Source: Cytospora piceicola
Lineage: Eukaryota > Ascomycota > Sordariomycetes > Diaporthales > Cytosporaceae
NCBI GenBank assembly: GCA_023375675.1
Contig: JALQBC010000001.1
Coordinates: 1,364,001 to 1,428,000, forward strand
Direction of reading: 5' to 3'
Length of the DNA: 64,000 nucleotides
Shown: one piece after another, positions 57,518 to 64,000 of the stretch
Position numbering within the stretch: position 1 is the first letter of the stretch
Layout: every line of letters starts with the position of its first letter
The notes under the pieces: model-generated
What the model saw: only the letters and a program-made list of their open reading frames with translations
What the model was told of the DNA's origin: nothing
Database searches by the model: none
Program-made: the position numbers and the translations under genes

Positions 57518-60500
57518 TATGAGTACCCCTCGGGTAATTCTAAGGGAACGATATTATTAGGAGTACACTGGTGTTCTAATTACATGCCCAGGTGAATATA
57601 GGTGGATGCTGATCACAACAGTCAGGTAGTTTGTTGTAGAAGGTTGATGGCACGGTGCGGAATGTGGATGTAATGTCTGGAATTCGGAGGGGAAGGCCTC
57701 CGTAAACAACCATACTATCGACAATGTCGTCAACCACACCTTCCCATCTACCTATCTTCCCATCGGTAGAGGGCGTTGGAGTGAGTCTGGGAAGAGTGTG
57801 CATGTACTTGTGTGGCGTGTGGCGTGTGACGAGCCACAACGTCACCCACGACGTCACTCGCACTGGGAACCTTCAACGGTACAACCCGAAACCACATGGC
57901 ATGTGACCTCTAGAGAGGGACTTGAGTAAAAACCGCCTAGGTACCTAAGTACTTACCTACAACACAAACCTGTGGGAGATACAGGGTACTAGGAATAAAA
58001 ATAGGCAGCTATGATAAGTCCAAAACCTTGGAATCTGACTCAATTATGCGCTAGAATGTCCATGAGCAACGAGACAATCCTGGGATACTGACTAACACCA
58101 GTGTACTACACAGTACAGTACAAAGCAACACAGTAAGTTTGAGCCCGGCTCGGCAGAGTGCGGCCCCACATCTGCCGGCTTGGCCCGGTCGATGCTGCTT
58201 TGGCAGCCGGAAGCCGGAGCCGACGCCGGGCTGATGCAACACTCGATATTGATATTGGCTTTAGAGCTTCCCGTAATCAACATCTGATCAGCCCGACCCT
58301 CGCCTTGAGCACAAGCGTCAGGGCCACAGGCATCAGGACTTGGAGTGGACACGATGGATCACTGCACGGAAGATGTGGACTCGTGGAGCGAGCAGCTGGT
58401 TCCACAGCGGTACCCAGTCTGCCACTCCATCACCAGTTGACAGCTGTATCTGGGACAGTGTTGCACTTGAGTTCTCGTTCTTCAAGGACCGGGCTGCCAC
58501 ATGGCTCCTCCTTTTCCCAGCTTCATTGGCTGGATGCTTAGTATAGCCGGTTTCAGCGAGGCAATGAAGCTTTAGAGCCTCGCACTAACGAGGTCGATTT
58601 CGATCAATGTCGGGATATGAATTAAGCCTCGCAGATCCTAAGATCATCCGATGCCACCTCAGCTGGATCACCCCACACTATGTAGCAGACTGGCAGACTG
58701 GCAGGCTGCATCATGACTTGTCTCCCGTCGGTCCATGATGTATATACCAGGTTCTCAACGTATGATGAGATTGAGTCCATATTGATCTGAGGTTGATAGA
58801 GAAGACGACGTCAATATTCTTCGATCCCGCCCGAACTCGGGTCCGAGGGAACACTCACGCTGCGGACCTTCCTGCCGTACATGCCTAGGTAAATAGTAGA
58901 CGCGTACTCAAGTGCTTATACGTACTTACTCGTAAATGCAACCAACGGCAGCTCTCGCGGGGAATGCCCCACCAGGGCTGTGGGCTTGAGGACCAGGTAG
59001 AGGCTGGGGTGGCCCCATTGAGTAAATCCATGATTTGCGGTCGGGGTCTTTATTTTCTAGCTCATCGTGCCTAACGCGCCTTGTCATCGTTCTGGCCATC
59101 ACCGTCTCCTGTTCCCCCGGGGCCCTCTTCACCTTTTGCCAGCTGTCACTTTCTTGACCAACGCATGTCAAATCTTAGCCTTGGAGTCGCGTCCAACATG
59201 GCATGACAATGCATATATATAGTGCAAGGATTACGGGGTCAGAGTTCAGTGCGGAACCAATAGTCACAGCTGAGGAGAGGCAAGAGCACTGATAGGTCTC
59301 ATGACTGGCTGCAAGGGACCCATAATAATATGTGATAATGTAGCCTTTTTATAGATTTCTTTTTTGTCCCCTACTGGACTACACTACATACTACTAGGCT
59401 GATGTGCACAGTATGATCTCGTATCAGACGGAGCCCTTGTTAGCTATCAAGTCTAAGCGCGCTTTTGTACATTAGGTAGCTTCTTTGCCAGCTATTTTAC
59501 TTATATAAGAACTCCAGGACGGCAGGATTAGTTCCTTTTCCTTTGCCCCTTTCCCCCTTTCGTCCGCTTACCGGGGTGTGGGGAGGGAAGTGGATGTTTT
59601 ACCCCTGGAGTTCGGCCCCGGGGTCGCTTGACTCTAGCGACAGAAAAGTTGCCGAAACTCCGATTCCGGGTGGGCCTCAAGCTTGCGGCGTAGGAAAAGG
59701 GGAAGGCTAACGCTACGGGGATGGTCAAATCTTGCTTCCCATATCGTATACTAGCACAATTGTCGGGCCATATCGACCATGGATAACCCGGATAGTCGTT
59801 CAGGTGGGTACAGGGGCAACCAGCTCACAGTCTCATGCGACAACACATGTGCATCCATCCGCCATGAGGCTTGAGAAAAGGAAGGAAACCTTTCAGAACA
59901 AACAGAAGTTCGCTGAGCACGTGCGTACTGAAATCTTCTTCATTTAAACTCACTATGGCCGTTGGGGGTCAAGGTCAACCGGTGCAGCTCGTCCGCACGG
60001 CTTCAGGGGGAGACCCACATAGGATTTAAGCCACGGGCCCACATGATGGAGCCTGACCCAGCTTAGATTTTCAACCACCGCACCTGAATGGCAGGGAGGC
60101 CTTTGCGGACCTTGAGCTTGCCACGGTGTGATTTGTCCTAAAAAGAGTCTCTTCACCGGGGCCATTGTCTTTATTCCAGACTATCAGGGCCCTTTCCCCC
60201 CGCTAAATTCCCCGTTGGCCTAATGGCGCCGTCCTGTTCATATGGTCAAACTCGCGTGCCCCCTACGCGCGTTTGCCCCTTGCGGGCTATTGGTAAACAG
60301 AAAAAAAGTTGGCCAGACAGTCAGACAGTGTGCTCGCCTTCTCCCACAGCGCGAGCGGTCAACCCAACAAGCGCGATGCGGTGGAAGTGCCCACCGGCCC
60401 AGGCCCTCTCTCTTGTATGCCCCGGGGACTAACCGAGATTAAAAACGGAGAGGGCGAGGCGTGACGTACCTTGTATAATGGTCCCCTCCCTTTTATTTAC

Positions 60501-60678
60501 TGCCATGGCGCCTGGCCACAAAATCTCGCGTCCTACGCTGAATCCCTTTACCAACTCTTGCCGGCCCTCAACACCACACACACCCTCCGACCACCAGGGA
60601 CATACCACCAGAGAAGAAGAAAAAAACAAGTAAACAGGCGCAGAGTTCGCATACAGCATTCGCTTTTCGACAGCAATC
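57518..60678. other. 3.2-kb region without a supportable gene
   Basis: Open frames up to ~127 codons on both strands overlap and show no family features. Notable sequence: CCTAGGTA-type words (57940-57960, 58881-58900), a TATATATA stretch at 59213-59221, and from about 60440 onward a pyrimidine-rich, CACAC-rich stretch that looks like the leader of the small frame at 60679. Confidence 0.5.
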
Positions 60679-60795
60679 ATGATGGTCACCGCGCATCTGT
60701 TCTGGGTTGAGGTCTTCGTCATCCTCGTCGGCTTCCTCGCTGGCTTCATCATATGCTGCGGACGGCTCGGAGATATCAGCTTCAAGAGGCGCTAG
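60679..60795 (+). CDS. Possible 38-residue single-pass membrane peptide
   Basis: ATG at 60679 opens MMVTAHLFWVEVFVILVGFL, then AGFIICCGRLGDISFKRR and TAG at 60793-60795. It would be one hydrophobic helix (residues ~7-27) with a di-Cys at its end and a basic KRR tail, a typical small membrane peptide. Third codon positions are mostly G/C, as in the real genes nearby. The 200 bases upstream look like a fungal leader (C/A-rich, ACCACCAGGGACATACCACC). It is too short for confident annotation; it could instead be an upstream ORF or the first exon of something longer. Confidence 0.45.
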   Translation: MMVTAHLFWVEVFVILVGFLAGFIICCGRLGDISFKRR

Positions 60796-62261
60796 AAAGT
60801 TTGCAGCGAAGTTCGAGCAAGCCGGCCAGGCCCGACGACGACTGGCGTGGGCAGCCTGGAAGAATAGTCGACGTGTAACCAAAGCCGGGCATGCCATCGT
60901 TACTCTCAATAGAGAGCAGAGCGTGCAAAATTGGAGACAACTGAGTAGGGCGAACACCCAGTCTTGTCCTCCGTGGGGCTACGTTGCTGACCGCTCCTAG
61001 ATACGACGCCTCTCCCATACACGATGCCCCAGACACAACACCGACTGGCCTTCTTGAATGCCGGCCTCGCGGGCTCTTGACGCGTGTTTCACGGGAGGTT
61101 GTATGTGGCGCCTGGAGTCTTATTAGTTCGCGTGTACCCTGGCGTTCTGCTGGAGCATGGGCAATGTTTTGTTTTTCATCATGAGGCAGCGGGAATCTCC
61201 AAATCAACAACAAAGGATGGTTCAGGATATCAGGGGAGATCGAAACGACTACAACAAGGTTGGGCGAAAGCGCGCAGATCTTGGGCTTCCTGGAATATGG
61301 ACAGGCGGTCCGGAGAATGGAAGGGAACTGGCCCACCTGGTAGAATCCTACCAAGGGAAATAATGTTTATTGGGCGAGGGTCAGCCTTTACCTTATCGAG
61401 CGGCCATACAATGATCATATCGCGCAGCGACGTTCTCTCCTACACCCACCATGTCTCCTGATCCCAGGGCTCGGGAACACTGACAGTTCTCCCCAGGCTC
61501 CAGAAATCATCTGTTTCTTGCTCGCTCTTCGACGGGTTTATGAAAGGTGACGAAATGGTTACGTCTTGCTCAACTCTTGTTCTCAGGGAAAAGGAGAAGA
61601 CCTGCGCTGCGGTGAACGAAGTCAACCTTGGCGGCCAGTGTCATATTAGTATAGGCGAGTACTCGGCTATGTCTCGGCATATTTTACACAGGAACCTTTG
61701 AAAGGGCCCACAGGCAATGTGACGCTCACTTAGGTACTAAGTATGGTATAAGAGCTCAACAACTACACACTCAATTATGCCCCAAGTACGAGACGCGATT
61801 TTGCGAGAAGCATGGCAATAGAAGATGAAATTCGCTGGGTGACCAGAAGTGCTTCAGTTTCCACATATGGTCCAGATTGGTTGAGTTACTCGAATTGCAC
61901 TTCGGGCACACAGGAATCATCAGTAGGCATCGTCGGCGATTACGATCACTTGATATGGTGGTATTTTAATGGGCTAACTACCTAGGTAGGTTCTGCTCTG
62001 TCTTATCAATCTGAATATTACATTCGCAGATGTAGTCACGACCCTCCCTCCATGGCAAGGCAAAGTCGTACCCTCAGAGGAAGGCGAGACTCCAAACCGC
62101 ATCCTGCTTTCCTCTAGCTTTGTGGCCTCTTGTTTCCAGTCCTTGCCCCCTGGTTGGGTTACTATTCATTCTGGGCTATTTCTCGTTATCTTGAAGGCAG
62201 TGCTTCTGTCGGCAATGTCCCTCTGGGCAAACCCACATACTGCTATTGACATATGATATGA
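60796..62261. other. Region without a supportable gene
   Basis: Overlapping frames of up to 190 codons on both strands have no coherent features. The 3' region of the DUF4139 gene would lie at about 62000-62261. Confidence 0.45.
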
Positions 62262-64000
62262 TCAGACTTGCACAGCACGCAGGTCGCCCGCCGGCAAGGA
62301 AACGTCATACTCCAAGCCCAACTTGACACTCTTGCCCGCATTGAGCTCAACATCCCAGTTGACCTCCCCGCCCTTTTTCAACGACGCGAACGCCCTGCCC
62401 CAGTCCTTTCCATTCTTCGCATTTCCGTCCTGCACTCCCGTGCTGACCCCCGCCCCGTCCTCAACGAGCCCCCGAGGCTGCACAATCTCAACCCGCAACT
62501 TCTCGTCCTCGCTTACAGGGACCTGGTCAAGAACCAACAGCCGGACGGCTTTGCCACCAGCCGAGGACGGTCCGCGGGAGTTGGTAATAGTGATCGAGCG
62601 TGTGTACGCCGTGCTGTTTTCCTTGGAGAACAGACCGCCCGTAGTGCGTTTGACCTCGGGCTTGGGGTAGATGACCTTGATAGTTGGGTCTATCCCCAGG
62701 CTCATTGTGAACTTGTCTCCTGGAGAGCACCGCGGGAGTGTCGAGCGGCCCATGAAGGCCCCGTCAAGAGTGAGTCCAACAGGGCCCTTGAGGAGGGATA
62801 TCTTGCTCGAGTTTAGCAACTTCGCCTTGAGGAAGGCGCCGGGTCGGTACTTGGCTACGATGGTGTGGCTGAAGACGACGTTCGTAAAGGCAATATGTGC
62901 GACGCGCTGCTTGGAAGCGGTGCTGCTCGGGACGAGAGACTTCGTGCCGGGGAGATCATAAGTCGTGGTGAGACCAGTCTCTTCTATCGCGGAGTCCTGG
63001 AAGGAGAGCTCGGGCTCAGGCTCAGGCTCGAGAAGAGTGGCTGTCTCCTCCAAGCTAGCAACCAAGCCTCCACTGGCTCGTGCAGGCGGTGGTGGAGGCA
63101 TATTGTTGGCCGAGATGCCAAACAGACCACCGCTGGCTTGTTGTGCTTGTACGGGCGGTGGTGTAGGTATATTGTTTGCCGAGATTCCAAACAGACCACC
63201 GCTGGCTTGTGCTTGTGCAGGCGCAGGTGGAGGCGCAGCCGAGCTGCCAAACCAGTTTGCCCGGAGTTCTTGATTCTTCCGTGAGGCGCCGACATTCTGC
63301 AACTTCGAAGGTAGGATTAGTCATGAATCGAGGGAGATTTAGGGGGTGGAGAGAGTGTAAAGAAACCCATACCTTCTGTTCATGATGTCGACCGAATCGT
63401 GCCGCTGATGAAATGCCGATCAAACCCGTCCCTGAACTCATGCGGGAAGTAGCACTGGACGCAGCCTTCCACATACGTTGCTCATAAGCTTCTTGCAGGC
63501 TGCTCATGATGTCGTCGGAAGCATCAGGAGACTTTCCTACCAGCTTGATGTGCCACGGGTGAAGTTTGGGGATAGTATCTTGGAGTCCCAAGAAGATGGC
63601 CTGGGAGGTGGACAGAACAATCTTGCAGTCCTTCCACGACTCGGATGTGTGGTTGATAAGCTGCGCGTCGAAGAAGAGCGTGCCTGTATTGGATGTAGTG
63701 GTCAACTGCAAGTCGTAGGAAGCAGACCAGTAAGCGTCAGAGGTGACATATGTGATGGACAGGTCACAAGTCAGGATGGCAGCATCGGGTTCTGCCAGGG
63801 GGGTTTCCTGATCCTCGGTGGCAGGCTTCACTAGGTCAGTCATGCTGGAGATGGAAGACCGCCGCGAGATTGGAGTGTACTGGGTTGCATCCAAGGTAAT
63901 CCGAACGACATAACAATAGCACGCCCAGAATCTGCATCTCTCTTGGCGTATGCGTTCCTTCTCGGCAACTTTTCGGTCTTCACGTTTGTTCTTCTGCTCG
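62262..64000 (-). CDS. DUF4139 domain protein, 3' part (5' end outside the window)
   Basis: Exons >64000-63373 and 63296-62262 are joined by a 76-bp intron, phase 0. The visible part (~550 residues) begins in a charged helix (EQKNKREDRKVAEKERIRQE). It contains the DUF4139 core: LTCDLSITYVTSDAYWSASY DLQL, then NTGTLFFDAQLINHTSESWK, and the C-terminal barrel-like part with YTRSITITNSR, KAVRLLVLDQVPVSEDEKLR and the end NAGKSVKLGLEYDVSLPAGD. Between them is a proline/glutamine linker with two copies of ASGGLFGISANN followed by PPP runs. The N-terminal DUF4140 part usual for the family would be outside the window. The in-frame reading runs to base 64000, so the ATG at 63894 is internal. Function in fungi is not established. 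Confidence 0.88.

Overview
The window comes from a filamentous ascomycete (Pezizomycotina). The evidence is short GT-AG introns of about 55-130 bp in GC-rich genes, fungal-type gene families (Pth11-like rhodopsin-domain receptor, Mep/Amt ammonium transporter, DUF4139 protein, small secreted protein), and long blocks with the signature of repeat-induced point mutation (RIP): CpA and TpG are nearly gone, TpA is very common, CpG is kept, and ATG and TGA are scarce while TAA/TAG are frequent. Species cannot be named from the sequence.

Layout. (1) 1-6144: the end of a RIP-decayed element (E1) that starts outside the window. It carries a ruined SNF2-type helicase frame and arrays of a 20-bp palindrome. 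(2) 6145-12563: a 6.4-kb single-copy island with a receptor gene beheaded by E1, an intact Myb/SANT-like nuclear protein gene, 2.6 kb without a convincing gene, and the first ~91 codons of an ammonium transporter. (3) 12564-52529: a ~40-kb element (E2) with ~320-390-bp terminal inverted repeats (TIRs), inverted subterminal arrays, a second SNF2-type helicase frame on the minus strand, a >1,000-codon plus-strand frame of unknown family next to the right end, about ten other ruined frames, several minisatellites and at least one likely nested insertion (21533-30084). (4) 52530-53761: the remaining ~409 codons of the same ammonium transporter. (5) 53762-64000: ordinary gene space with a small secreted protein, a DUF676-like serine hydrolase, a possible 38-residue membrane peptide, and the 3' part of a DUF4139 gene running off the window.

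The main biological point is that E1 and E2 share their terminal sequence, so they belong to one family of very large TIR elements, and both landed inside genes. Reading through the TAA/TAG stops that RIP makes from CAA, CAG and TGG recovers long frames without frameshifts in several places, including SNF2 motifs in both elements. I could not recognise a known transposase (DDE, tyrosine recombinase, reverse transcriptase) in E2. The SNF2-like gene plus the long right-end frame are the best candidates for the element's own machinery, and the family may be undescribed.
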